A stretch of 64,000 nucleotides of DNA from Sambucus nigra (lineage: Eukaryota; Streptophyta; Magnoliopsida; Dipsacales; Adoxaceae). The DNA lies in NCBI GenBank assembly GCA_949130495.1, contig OX422211.1, positions 532,800,017 through 532,864,016 on the forward strand, written 5' to 3'. Below the pieces are notes generated by a model that saw only the letters and a program-made list of their open reading frames with translations, was not told the DNA's origin and made no database searches. The position numbers and the translations under genes were made by a program. Shown here piece after piece: positions 38,771 to 50,550 of this stretch (positions within the stretch are counted from its first letter, which is position 1; each line of letters starts with the position of its first letter).

Positions 38771-41700
38771 ATGGCGTTAGGGGGCGAGAACTAGAAATAG
38801 CCCCCGAACATCCCCGTGGGTGGCACCAACACCTCCTACGGGACCAATGTAACTCGTAGGAACTGACCCCGCTATCGCGGGACTCCCGGTTTGAGATTAC
38901 GATGGTAATTTGCATATTTCTAGACTTAGGCTTAAAAACATGGCGTTAGAGGGAGAGAACTAGAAACAACCCCCGAACGTCCCCGTGGGTGGCACCAACA
39001 CCTCCCACAAGACCAATGTGACTCGTAGGAACTGACCCCGCAGCCGCGGGTCTCCCGGTTTGAGAGTACGATGGTAATTTGAATATTTCTAGACTTAGGC
39101 TTAAAAACATGGCGTTAGAAGGTGAAAACTCGAAACAGCATTCTAACGGCCCCGTTGGTGGCACCAACACCTCCCACGGGACCAATGTAACTCGTATGAA
39201 CTGATCCCGCAGCCACGGGACTCCCGGTTTGAGATATCGACCATAATTTATATATTTCTAGACTTTGGCATAAAAACACGGCGTAAGAGGGTGAAAACTC
39301 GAAACAGCCCCCGAACGACCCCGTGGGTGGCACCAACTCCTCCCACGAGACCAATGTAACTCGTAGGAACTGTTCCTGCAGCCGCGGGACTCCAGGTTTG
39401 AGAATACGAGGATAATTTGCATATTTCTAGACTTAGGCTTAAAAACATGGCGTTAGAGTGTGAGAACTCGAAACAGGACCCGAACGTCCCCGTGGGTGGC
39501 ACCAACACCTCCCACGGGACCAATGTAACTCGTAGGAACTGACCCCGCAGTCGCGGGACTCCCGGTTTGAGAGTACGACAGTAATTTACATATTTCTAGA
39601 CTTAGTCTTAAAAACATGGCGTTAGAGGGTGAGAACTAGAAACAACCCCCGAACGTCCCCGTGGGTCCACCAATACCTCCCATGAGACCAATGTGACTCG
39701 TAGGAACTGTCCCCGCAGCCGCGGGTCTCCCGATTTGAGAGTAAGACGGTAATTTGCATATATCTGGACTTATGCTTAAAAACATAGCGTTAGAGGGTGA
39801 GAACTCGAAACAGACCCCAAACGTCCCCGTGGGTGACACCAACACCTCCCACGGGACCAATGTAACTCGTACGAACAAACTCCGCAGTTGCGGGTCTCTC
39901 GATTTGAGAGTACGATGGTAATTTGCGTATTTCTGGACTTAGGCTTAAAAACATGGCGTTAGAGGGTGAGAACTCGAAATAGCCCCCAAACGTCCCCGTG
40001 GGTGGCACCAACACCTCCCACAGGACCAATGTAACTCGTACGAACTGACCCCGCAGTCGCGGGTCTCTCGGTTTGAGAGTACGACGGTAATTTGCGTATT
40101 TTTGGACATAGTCTTAAAAACATGGCGTTAGAGGGTGAGAACTCGAAACAGCCCCCGAGCGTCCCTGTGGGTGGCACTAACACCTCCCACGGGACCAATG
40201 TAACTATTAGGAACTGACCCCGCAGCCCGGGTCTCCCGGTTTGAGAGTACGATGGTAATTTGCATATTTCTAGACTTAGGCTTAAAAACATGACGTTAGG
40301 GGGTGAGAACTAGAAATAGCCCCCGAACGTCCCCGTGGGTGGCACCGACACCTCCCACGGGACCAATGTAACTCGTAGGAACTGACCCCGCAGTCGCGGG
40401 ACTCCCGGTTTGAGAGTACGACGATAATTTGCATATTTCTAGACTTAGGCTCAAAAACATGGCGTTAGAGGGTGAGAACTCGAAATAGCCCCCGAACGTC
40501 CCCGTGGTTGGCACCAAGACCTCCCACGGGACCAATGTAACTCGTACGAACTAACTCCGCAGTCGCGGGTCTCTCGATTTGAGAGTACGATGGTAATTTG
40601 GGTATTTCTGGACTTAGGCTTAAAAACATGGCGTTAGAGGGTGAGAACTCGAAATAGCCCCCGAACGTCCCCGTGGGTGGCACCAACACCTCCCACGGGA
40701 ACAATGTAACTCGTACGAACTAACCCCGCAGTCGCGGGTCTCTCGGTTTGAGAGTACGACGGTAATTTGCGTATTTTTGGACACAGGCTTAAAAACATGG
40801 CGTTAGAGGGTGAGAACTCGAAACAGCCCCCGAGCGTCCCCGTGGGTGGCACCAACACCTCCCACGGGATCAATGTAACTCGTAGGAATGACCCCGCAGC
40901 CGCGGGTCTCCCGGTTTGAGAGTACGATGGTAATTTTCATATTTCTAGACTTAGGCTTAAAAAAATGGCGTTAGGGGGCGAGAACTAGAAATAGCCCCCG
41001 AACATCCCCGTGGGTGGCACCAACACCTCCTACGGGACCAATGTAACTCGTAGGAACTGACCCCGCTATCGCGGGACTCCCGGTTTGAGATTACGACGGT
41101 AATTTGCATATTTCTAGGCTTAGGCTTAAAAACATGGCGTTAGAGGGAGAGAACTAGAAACAACCCCCGAACGTCCCCGTGGGTGGCACCAACACCTCCC
41201 ACAAGACCAATGTGACTCGTAGGAACTGACCCCGCAGCCGCGGGTCTCCCGGTTTGAGAGTACGATGGTAATTTGAATATTTCTAGACTTAGGCTTAAAA
41301 ACATGGCGTTAGAGGGTGAAAACTCGAAACAGCCCTCTAACGGCCCCGTTGGTGGCACCAACACCTCCCACGGGACCAATGTAACTCGTAGGAACTGATC
41401 TCGCAGCCACGGGACTCCCGGTTTGAGATATCGACCATAATTTATATATTTCTAGACTTTGGCATAAAAACACGGCGTAAGAGGGTGAAAACTCGAAACA
41501 GCCCCCAAACGACCCCGTGGGTGGCACCAACTCCTCCCACGAGACCAATGTAACTCGTAGGAACTGTTCCTGCAGCCGCGGGACTCCAGGTTTGAGAATA
41601 CGAGGGTAATTTGCATATTTCTAGACTTAGGCTTAAAAACATGGCGTTAGAGGGTGAGAACTCGAAACAGGACCCGAACGTCCCCGTGGGTGGCACCAAC

Positions 41701-43240
41701 ACCTCCCATGGGACCAATGTAACTCGTAGGAACTGACCCCGCAGTCGCGGGACTCCCGGTTTGAGAGTACGACAGTAATTTACATATTTCTAGACTTAGC
41801 CTTAAAAACATGGCGTTAGAGGGTGAGAACTAGAATCAACCCCCGAACGTCCCCGTGGGTCCACCAACACCTCCCATGAGACCAATGTGACTCGTAGGAA
41901 CTGTCCCCGCAGCCGCGGCTCTCCCGATTTGAGAGTAAGACGGTAATTTGCATATATCTGGACTTATGCTTAAAAACATGGCGTTAGAGGGTGAGAACTC
42001 GAAACAGCCCCCGAACGTCCCCGTGGGTGACACAAGCACCTCCCACGGGACCAATGTAACTCGTACGAACAAACTCCGCAGTCGCGGGTCTCTCGATTTG
42101 AAAGTACGATGGTAATTTGCGTATTTCTGGACTTAGGCTTAAAAACATGGCGTTAGAGGGTGAGAACTGGAAATAGACCCTAAACGTCCCCGTGGGTGGC
42201 ACCAACACCTCCCACGGGACCAATGTAACTCGTACGAACTAACCCCGCAGTCGCGGGTCTCTCGATTTGAGAGTACGATGGAAATTTGCGTATTTTTGGA
42301 CATAGGCTTAAAAACATGGCGTTAGAGGGTGAGAACTCGAAACAGCCCCCGAACGTCCCCGTGGGTGGCACCGACACCTCCCACGGGACAAATGTAACTC
42401 GTAGGAACTGACCCCGCAGTCGCGGGACTCCCGGTTTGAGAGTACGACGATAATTTGCATATTTCTAGACTTAGGCTCAAAAACATGGCGTTAGAGGGTG
42501 AGAACTCAAAACGGCCCCCGAACGTCCCCGTGGTTGGCACCAAGACCTCCCACGGGACCAATGTAACTCTTAGAAAATGACCCCGCAACCGCGGGTCTCC
42601 CGGTTTGAGAGTACGATGTTAATTTGCATATTTCTGGACTTAGGCTTAAAAACATGGCGTTACAGGGTGAGAACTCGAAACAGCCCCCGAACGTCCCCAT
42701 GGGTGGCACCAACACCTCCCACGGGACCAATGTAACTCGAAGGAACTGACCCCGCAGCCGCGGGTCTCCCGGTTTGAGAGTAAGACGGTAATTTTCATAT
42801 ATCTGGACTTATGCTTAAAACCATGGCGTTAGAGGGTGAGAACTCGAAATAGCCCCCGAATGTCCCCGTGGGTGACACCAACACCTCCCACGGGACCAAT
42901 GTAACTCGTACGAACTAACTCCGCAGTCGCGGGTCTCTCGATTTGAGAGTACGATGGTAATTTGGGTATTTCTGGACTTAGGCTTAAAAACATGGCGTTA
43001 GAGGGTGAGAACTCGAAATAGCCCCCGAACGTCCCCGTGGGTGGCACCAACACCTCCCACGGGACCAATGTAACTCGTACGAACTAACCCCGTAGTCGCG
43101 GGTCTCTCGGTTTGAGAGTACGACGGTAATTTGCGTATTTTTAGACATAGGCTTAAAAACATGGCGTTAGAGGGTGAGAACTCGAAACAGCCCCCAAACG
43201 TCCCCGTGGGTGGTACCAACACCTCCCACGGGACCAATGT
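38771..43240 (-). repeat. HOR block with a 2,194-bp, 13-monomer period
   Basis: Monomers at 38946, 39115, 39248 and 39790 recur at 41140, 41309, 41442 and 41984, all 2,194 bp apart. Shared private variants include accccgctatcgcggg, tagggggcgagaac, cacggcgtaagaggg and gtgggtccacc. The leading order A-H-E-F-G-B-C-D is the same as in the 19-monomer HOR at 20-27 kb, so the two HORs share an ancestor and differ in the trailing monomers, several of which look like hybrids (for example I/J at about 42491 and J/C at about 40465). Confidence 0.85.
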
Positions 43241-43741
43241 AAGTCGTAGGAACTGACCCCGTAGGCGCGGGTCTCCCGGTTTGAGAGTACGATGGTAATT
43301 TGCATATTTCTAGACTTAGGCTTAAAAAAATGGCGTTAGGGGGTGAGAACTAGAAATAGCCCCCAAACATCCCCGTGGGTGGCACCAACACCTCCCACGA
43401 GACCAATGTAACTCGTAGGAACTAACCCCGCAGTCGCGGGTCTCCCGGTTTGAGAGTACGACGGTAATTTTCATATATCTGGACTTATGCTTAAAAACAT
43501 GGCGTTAGAGAGAGAGAACTAGAAACAACCCCCGAACGTCCCCGTGGGTGGCACCAACACCTCCCACAAGACCAATCTGACTCGTAGGAACTGACCCCGC
43601 AGCCGCGCGTCTCCCGATTTGAGAGTACGATGATAATTTGAATATTTCTAGACTTAGGCTTAAAAACATGGCGTTAGAGGGTGAGAACTCGAAACAGCCC
43701 CCGAACGTCCCCGTGGGTGGCACCAACACCTCCCACGGGAA

Positions 43742-43941
43742 NNNNNNNNNNNNNNNNNNNNNNNNNNNNNNNNNNNNNNNNNNNNNNNNNNNNNNNNNNN
43801 NNNNNNNNNNNNNNNNNNNNNNNNNNNNNNNNNNNNNNNNNNNNNNNNNNNNNNNNNNNNNNNNNNNNNNNNNNNNNNNNNNNNNNNNNNNNNNNNNNNN
43901 NNNNNNNNNNNNNNNNNNNNNNNNNNNNNNNNNNNNNNNNN
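43742..43941. other. assembly gap, 200 N
   Basis: Exactly 200 N. The left flank ends at consensus position 38 (cctcccacggga) and the right flank starts at position 107 (gcatatttc), so the missing satellite should be 68 bp plus a multiple of 169 (68, 237, 406...). Two hundred does not fit, so the run is a placeholder of unknown true length. Any open frame read through the N run is meaningless. Confidence 0.97.
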
Positions 43942-46900
43942 GCATATTTCTATACTTAGGCTTAAAAACACGGCGTTAGAGGGTGAGAACTCGAAACAGG
44001 CCCCGAACGTCCCCGTGGGTGGCACCAACACCTCCCAAGGGACCAATGTAACTCGTAGGAACTGACCCCGCAGTCGCGGGACTCCCGGTTTTAGAGTACG
44101 ACAGTAATTTACATATTTGTTGACTTAGGCTTAAAAATATGGCGTTAGAGGGTGAGAACTAGAAACAACCCCCGAACGTCCCCGTGGGTGCACCAACACC
44201 TCCCATGAGACCAATGTGACTCGTGGGAACTGACCCCGCAGCCGCGGGTCTCCCGGTTTGAGAGTAAGACGGTAATTTGCATATATCTGGACTTATGCTT
44301 ATAAACATGGCGTTAGAGGGTGAGAACTCGAAACAGCCCCCGAACGTCCCTGTGGGTGACACCAACACCACCCATGGGACCAATGTAACTCGTAGGAACT
44401 AACTCCGCAGTCGCTGGACTCCCGGTTTGAGAGTACGACGGTAATTTGCCTATTTTTGGACTTAGGCTTAAAAACATGGCGTTAGAGGGTGAGAACTAGA
44501 AACAGCCCCCGGGGGTGGCACCAACACCTCCCACGAGACCAATGTAACTCGTAGGAACTGACCCCGCAGCCGCGGGTCTCCCGGTTTGAGAGTACGGTGG
44601 TAATTTATATATTTCTAGACTTAGGCTTAAAAACATGGCGTTTTGGGGTGAGAACTAGAAATAGCCCCCAAACGTCCCCGAGGGTGGCACCAACACCTCC
44701 CAAGGGACCAATGTAACTCGTAGGAACTGACCCCGCAGTCGCGGGACTCCCGGTTGAGAGTACGACCGTAATTTGCCTATTTCTAGACTTAGGCTCAAAA
44801 ACATGGCCTTAGAGGGTGAGAACTAGAAACAACCCCCGAACATCTTCGTGGGTGGCACCAACACCTCCCATAAGACAAATGTTACTCGTAGGAACTGACC
44901 CCGCACCCGCGGGTCTCCCGGTTTGATAGTACGACGGTAATTTGAATATTTCTAGACTTAGGGTAAACAACACGGCGTTAGAGGGTGAAAACTCGAAACA
45001 ACCCTCTAAAGTCCCTGTGGGTGGCACCAACACCTCCCACGGGATCAATGTAACTCGTAGGAACTGACCTCACTGCCGCGGGACTCCCGGTTTGAGAATA
45101 CGACGATAATTTACATATTTCTAGGCTTAGGCCTAAAAACATGGCGTTAGAGGGTGAACACTCGAAACAGACCCCGAACGGACCCGTGGGTGGCACCAAC
45201 ACCTCCCACGGGCCCAATGTAACTCGTAGGAACAATCCCCGCTGCCACGGGACTTCTGGTTTGAGAATATGAGGGTAATTTGCATATTTCAAGACTTAGG
45301 CTTAAAAATAAGGCGTTAGAGGGTGAGAACTCGAAACAGGCCCCGAACGTCCCCGTGGGTGGCACCAACACCTCCCACGGGACCAATGTAACTCGTAGGA
45401 ACTGACCCCGCTGTCGCGGGACTCCCGATTTGAGAGTACGACAGTAATTTACATATTTCTAGACTTAGGCTTAAAAACATGGCATTAGAGGGTGAGAACT
45501 AGAAACAACCCCCGAACGTCTCCGTGGGTGCACCAACACCTCCCACAAAACCAATGTGACTCGTAGGAACTGACCCCGCAACCGCGGGTCTCCAGGTTTG
45601 AGAGTACGACGATAATTTGCATATATTTGGACTTATGCTTAAAAACATGGCGTTAGAGGGTGAGAACTCAAAACGGCCCCCGAACGTCCCCATGGGTGGC
45701 TCCAACACCTCCCACGGGATCAATGTAACTCGTAGGAACTGACCCGGTAGCCGCGGGTCTCCCTGTTTGAGAGTACGACGATAATTTGCATATTTCTAGA
45801 CTTAGGCTCAAAAACATGGCGTTAGAGGGTGAGAACTCAAAACGACCCCCGAATGTCCCCGTGGTTGGCACCAACACCTCTCACGGGACCAATGTAACTC
45901 GTAGGAAACGACCCCGCAACCGTGGGTCTCCTGGTTTGAGAGTACGATGTTAATTTGCATATTTCTGGACTTAGGCTTAAAAACATGGCGTTACAGGGCG
46001 AGAACTCGAAACAGCCCCCGAAAATCCACGTGGGTGGCACCAAGACCTCCCACGCGACCAATGTAACTCGTAGGAACTGACCCTGCAGCCGCGGGTCTCC
46101 CGGTTTGAGAGTACGACGGTAATTTGCATATTTATAGACTTAGGCTAAAAAATATGGCGTTAGAGGGTGAGAGCTCGAAACGGCCCCCGAACGTCCCCGT
46201 GGTTGGCACCAACACCTCCTACGGCACCAATGTAACTCGTACAAACTGACCCCGCCGCTGTGGGTCTCCCGGTTTGAGAGTACGTTGGTAATTTGCATAT
46301 TTCAGGACTTGGGCTTAAAAACATGGCGTTAGAGGGTGAAAACTCGAAACAACCCCCGAACGACCCTATGGGTGGCACCAACTCCTCCCACGGGACCAAT
46401 GTAACTCGTAGGAATTGTTCCTGCGGCCGCGCGACTCCCGGTTTGAGAATACAAGGGAAATTTGCATATTTATAGACTTAGGATAAAAAACATGGCGTTA
46501 GAGGGTGAGAACTCGAAACAGGCCACGAACGTCCCCGTGGGTGGCACCAACACCTCCCACGGGACCAATGTAACTCGTAGGAACTGACCCCACAGTCGCG
46601 GGACACCCGGTTTGAGAGTACGACAGTAATTTACATATTTCTAGACTTAGGCTAAAAAACAAGGCGTTAGAGGGCGAGGACTAGAAATAACCCCCGAACG
46701 TCCCCGTGGGTGCACCAACACCTCCCATGAGACCAATGTGACTCGTAGGAACAGACCCCGCAGCCGCGGGTGTCCCGGTTTGAGAGTAAAATGGTAATTT
46801 GCATATATCTGGACTTATGCTTAAAAACATGGCGTTAGAGGGTGAGAACTCGAAACAGCCCCCGAACGTCCCCGTGGGTGACACCAACACCTCCCACGGG

Positions 46901-49900
46901 ACCAATGTAACTCGTACGAACTAACTCCGCAGTCGCGGGTCTCTCGGTTTGAGAGTACGATGGTAATTTGCATATTTCTGGACTTAGGCTTAAAAACATG
47001 GCGTTATAGGGTGAGAACTCGAAACAGCCACCGAACGTCCCCGTGGGTAGCACCAACACCTCCCACGAGACCAATATAACTCGTAGGAACTGACCCCGCA
47101 GCCGCGGGTCTCCCAGTTTGAGAGTACGATGGTAATTTGCATATTTCTAGACTTAGGCTTAAAAACATGGCGTTAGGGGGTGAGAACTAGAAATATCCCC
47201 CGAACGTCCCCGTGGGTGGCACCAACACCTCCCACGGGACTAATGTAACTCGTAGGTACTGACCCCGCAGTCGCGGGACTCCCGGTTTGAGAGTACGACG
47301 GTAATTTTCCTATTTTTAGACTTAGGCTTAAAAACATGGCGTTAGAGGGTGAGAACTAGAAACAACCCCCGAACGTCTCCGTGGGTGGCACCAGCACCTC
47401 CCACAAGACCAACGTTACTCGTAGGAACTGACCCCGCAGCCGCGGGTCTCCCGGTTTGATAGTATGACGGTAATTTGAATATTTCTAGACTTAGGCTCAA
47501 AAACACGGCGTTAGGGGGTGAAAACTTGAAACAACCCTCTAAAGAACCTGTGGGTGGCACCATCACCTCCCACGGGACCAATGTAACTCGTAGGAACTTA
47601 CCTCGCTGCCGCGGGACTCCCGGTTTGAGAATACAACGATAATTTGCTTATTTCTAGGCTTAGGCCTAAAAAATGGCGTTAGAGGGTGAAAACTCGAAAC
47701 ATACCCCGAACGGACCCGTGGGTGGCACCAACACCTCCCACGGGACCAATGTAACTTGTAGGAACGGTCCCGCTGCCACGGGACTTCTGCTTTGAGAATA
47801 TGAGGGTAATTTTGAAATTTCAAGACTTAGGCAAAACTTGGCGTTAGAGGGTGAAAACTCGAAACAGCCCCCGAACGGCCCCGTGGGAAACACCAACACG
47901 TCCCACGGGACAATTGTAACTCGTAGGAACTGATCCCGCAGCCGCGGGACTCCCGGTATGAGAATACCATGATAATTTGCATATTTCTAGACTTAGGCTT
48001 AAAAACATGGCGTTAGAGGTTGAGAACTCGAAATAGCACCCGAACGTCCCCGTGGGTGGCACCAACACCTCCCATGGGATCCATGTAACTCGTAGGAACT
48101 GACCCCGCAGCCGCGGGTCTCCCGATTTGAGAGTACGACGGTAATTTGCATATTTCTAGACTTAGGCTCAAAAACATGGCGTTAACGTTGAGAACTCGAA
48201 ATGGCCACCGAACGTCCCCATGGGTGGCACCAACACCTCCCACGGGATCAATGTAACTCGTAGGAACTGACCCTGCAGCCGCGGGTCTCCCGGTTTGAGA
48301 GTACGACGGTAATTTGCATATTTCTAGACTTAGGCTAAAAAACATGGAATTAGAGGGTGAGAACTCGAAACGGCCCCCGAACGTCCCCGTGGTTGGCACC
48401 AACACCTCCCACGGGACCAATGTAACTCGTAGGAAATGACCCCGCAACCGCGGGTCTCCCAGTTTGAGAGTACGATGTTAATTTGCATATTTCTGGACTT
48501 AGGCTTAAAAACATGGCGTTACAGGGTGAGAACTCAAAACAGCCCCCGAAAGTCCCCGTGGGTGGTACCAAGACCTCCCACAGGACCAATGTTACTCGTA
48601 GGAACTGACCCTGCAGCCGCCGGTCTCCCGGTTTGAGAGTACGACGGTAATTTGCATATTTCTTGACTTAGGCTCAAAAGCATGGCGTTAGAGGGTGAGA
48701 ACTCGAAACGGCCCCTGAACGTCCCCGTGGTTGGCACCAACACCTCCCACGGCACCAATGTAACTTGTACAAAATGACCCCGCCGCCGCGGGTCTCCCGG
48801 TTTGAGAGTACGACGGTAATTTGCATATTTCTAGAGTTAGGCTAAAAAACATGGCGTTAGAGGGTGAGAACTCAAAATGGCCCCCGAACGTCCCCGTGGT
48901 TGGCACCAACACCTCTCACGGGACCAATGTAACTCGTAGGAAATGACCCCGCATCCGCGGGTCTCCCGGTTTGAGAGTACGATGATATTTTGTATATTTC
49001 TGGACTTAGGCTTAAAAACATGGCGTTACAGGGTGAGAACTCGAAACAGCCCCCAAACGTCCCCGTGGGTGGCACCAAGACCTCCCACGGGACCAATGTA
49101 AGTCGTAGGAACTGACCCTGCGGCCGCGGGTCTCCCGGTTTGAGAGTACGATGGTAATTTGTATATTTCTAGACTTAGGCTCAAAAACATGGCGTTAGAG
49201 TGTGAGAACTCGGAACGGCCCCCGAACGTCCCCGTGGTTGGCACCAACACCTCCCACGGCACCAATGTAACTTGTACAAACTGACCCCGCCGCCGCGGGT
49301 CTCCCGGTTTGAGAGTACGTTGGTAATTTGCATATTTCTGGACTTAGGCTTAAAAACATGGCGTTAGAGGGTGAGAACTCGAAATAGCCCCCGAACGTCC
49401 CCGTGGGTGGCACCAAGATCTCCCACGGGACCAATGTAACTCGTAGGAACTGACCCCGCAGCCGCGGGTCTCCCGGTTTGAGAGTACGATGGTAATTTGC
49501 ATATTTCTAGACTTAGGCTTAAAAACATGGCATTAGTGGGTGAGAACTAGAAACATCCCCCGGACGTCCCCGTGGGTTGCACCAACACCTCCCACGGGAT
49601 CAATGTAACTCGTAGGAACTGACCCCGCAGTCGCGGGACTCCCGGTTTGAGAGTACGATGGTAATTTACATATTTCTAGACTTAGGTTTAAAAACATGGC
49701 GTTAGATGGTGAGAACTAGAAACAACCCCCTAACGTCTCCGTGGGTGCACCAACACCTCCCACGAAAACAATGTGACTCGTAGGAACTGACCCCGCAGCC
49801 GCGGGTCTCCCGGTTTGAGAGTACGACGGTAATTTGCATATATCTGGACTTATGCTTAAAAACATGGCGTTAGAGGGTGAGAACTCGAAACAGCCCCGTG

Positions 49901-50550
49901 GGTGGCACCAACACCTCCCACGGGACCAATGTAACTCATACGAACTAACCCCGCCGTCGCGGGTCTCTCGGTTTGAGAGTACGACGGTAATTTGAGTATT
50001 TCTTAACTTAGGCTTAAAAACATAGCGTTAGAGGGTGAGAACTCAAAACAGCCCCCGAACGTCCTTGTGGGTGGCACTAACACCTCCCACGGGACCAATG
50101 TAACTCGTAGCGGGTCTCCCGATTTGAGAGTACGATGGTAATTTGCATATTTCTAGACTTTGGCTTACAAACATGGCGTTAGGGGGTGAGAACTAGAAAT
50201 AGCCCCCGAACGTCCCCGTCGGTGGCACCAACACCTCCCACGGGATCAATGTAACTCGAAGGAACTGAACCCGCAATCGCGGGACTCCCGGTTTGATAGT
50301 ACGACTGTAATTTGCATATTTCTAGACTTAGCCTTAAAAACATGGCGTTAGAGGGTGAGAACTAGAAACAACCCCCGAACGTCCCCGTGGGTGGCACCAA
50401 CACCTCCCACAAGACCAATGTGACTCGTAGGAACTGACCCCGTAGTCGCGGTTCCCCCATTTTGAGAGTACGATGGTAATTTGCATATTTCAAGACATAT
50501 GCTTAAAAACATGGCATTAGGGGGTGAGAACTAGAAATAGCCCCCGAACA
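43942..50550 (-). repeat. 169-bp satellite array, segment between the gap and the retrotransposon
   Basis: About 39 monomers in the same orientation as before. Subtype order is less regular than in 14-43 kb. I, J and K types (gtggttggcacc, ccaagacctcc, gtacaaactgacc) are common at 45.7-49.4 kb, and an M-type monomer lies at about 47,830. A monomer at about 50,037-50,190 lacks 18 bp (ctcgtag joined to cgggtctccc). There is no gene. Confidence 0.96.
50546..50550. repeat. target site duplication, left copy (GAACA)
   Basis: GAACA sits directly before the left LTR and again directly after the right LTR (60645-60649). Removing the element and one copy restores a normal monomer junction, cccccgaacatccccgtggg, a variant that occurs elsewhere in the array (for example about 38,810). 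This fixes the insertion point at consensus position 5 of an A-type monomer. Confidence 0.95.

Larger units (their letters stand above)
6544..43741 (-). repeat. 169-bp satellite array, main segment with higher-order repeats
   Basis: About 220 tandem monomers, all in the same orientation as in the left segment. Subtypes can be told apart by fixed variants: A (gttagggggtgagaactag), E (ccctctaacgg with gagatatcgacgataattta), F (ctgttcctgcagcc), G (gacagtaatttacat), B (gtgcaccaacacctcccatg with tatctggacttatgc), C (gtgggtgacaccaac with aactccgcagtcg), D (cgtacgaactaaccccg with tttttggacatagg), I (gtggttggcacc with aaaatgacc or aaatgacc) and others. They recur in ordered sets. No host gene, tRNA or rRNA is visible. 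Many monomers contain TCTAGA and CCGCGG sites, so digestion should give a 169-bp ladder. Confidence 0.97.

Noticed and set aside
43505..44046. Open frames of 90-146 codons across the gap
   Set aside because: They run through 200 N; their length is an artefact of the unknown bases.
980..50500. Over a hundred minus-strand open frames of about 74-88 codons with similar proteins starting MVPWEVLVPPTG
   Set aside because: They repeat every 169 bp, which is not a multiple of 3, so each frame overruns into the next monomer and overlaps its neighbour in another frame. They follow from the satellite having few stops in one frame. There is no start context, codon bias or selection signal for a gene.
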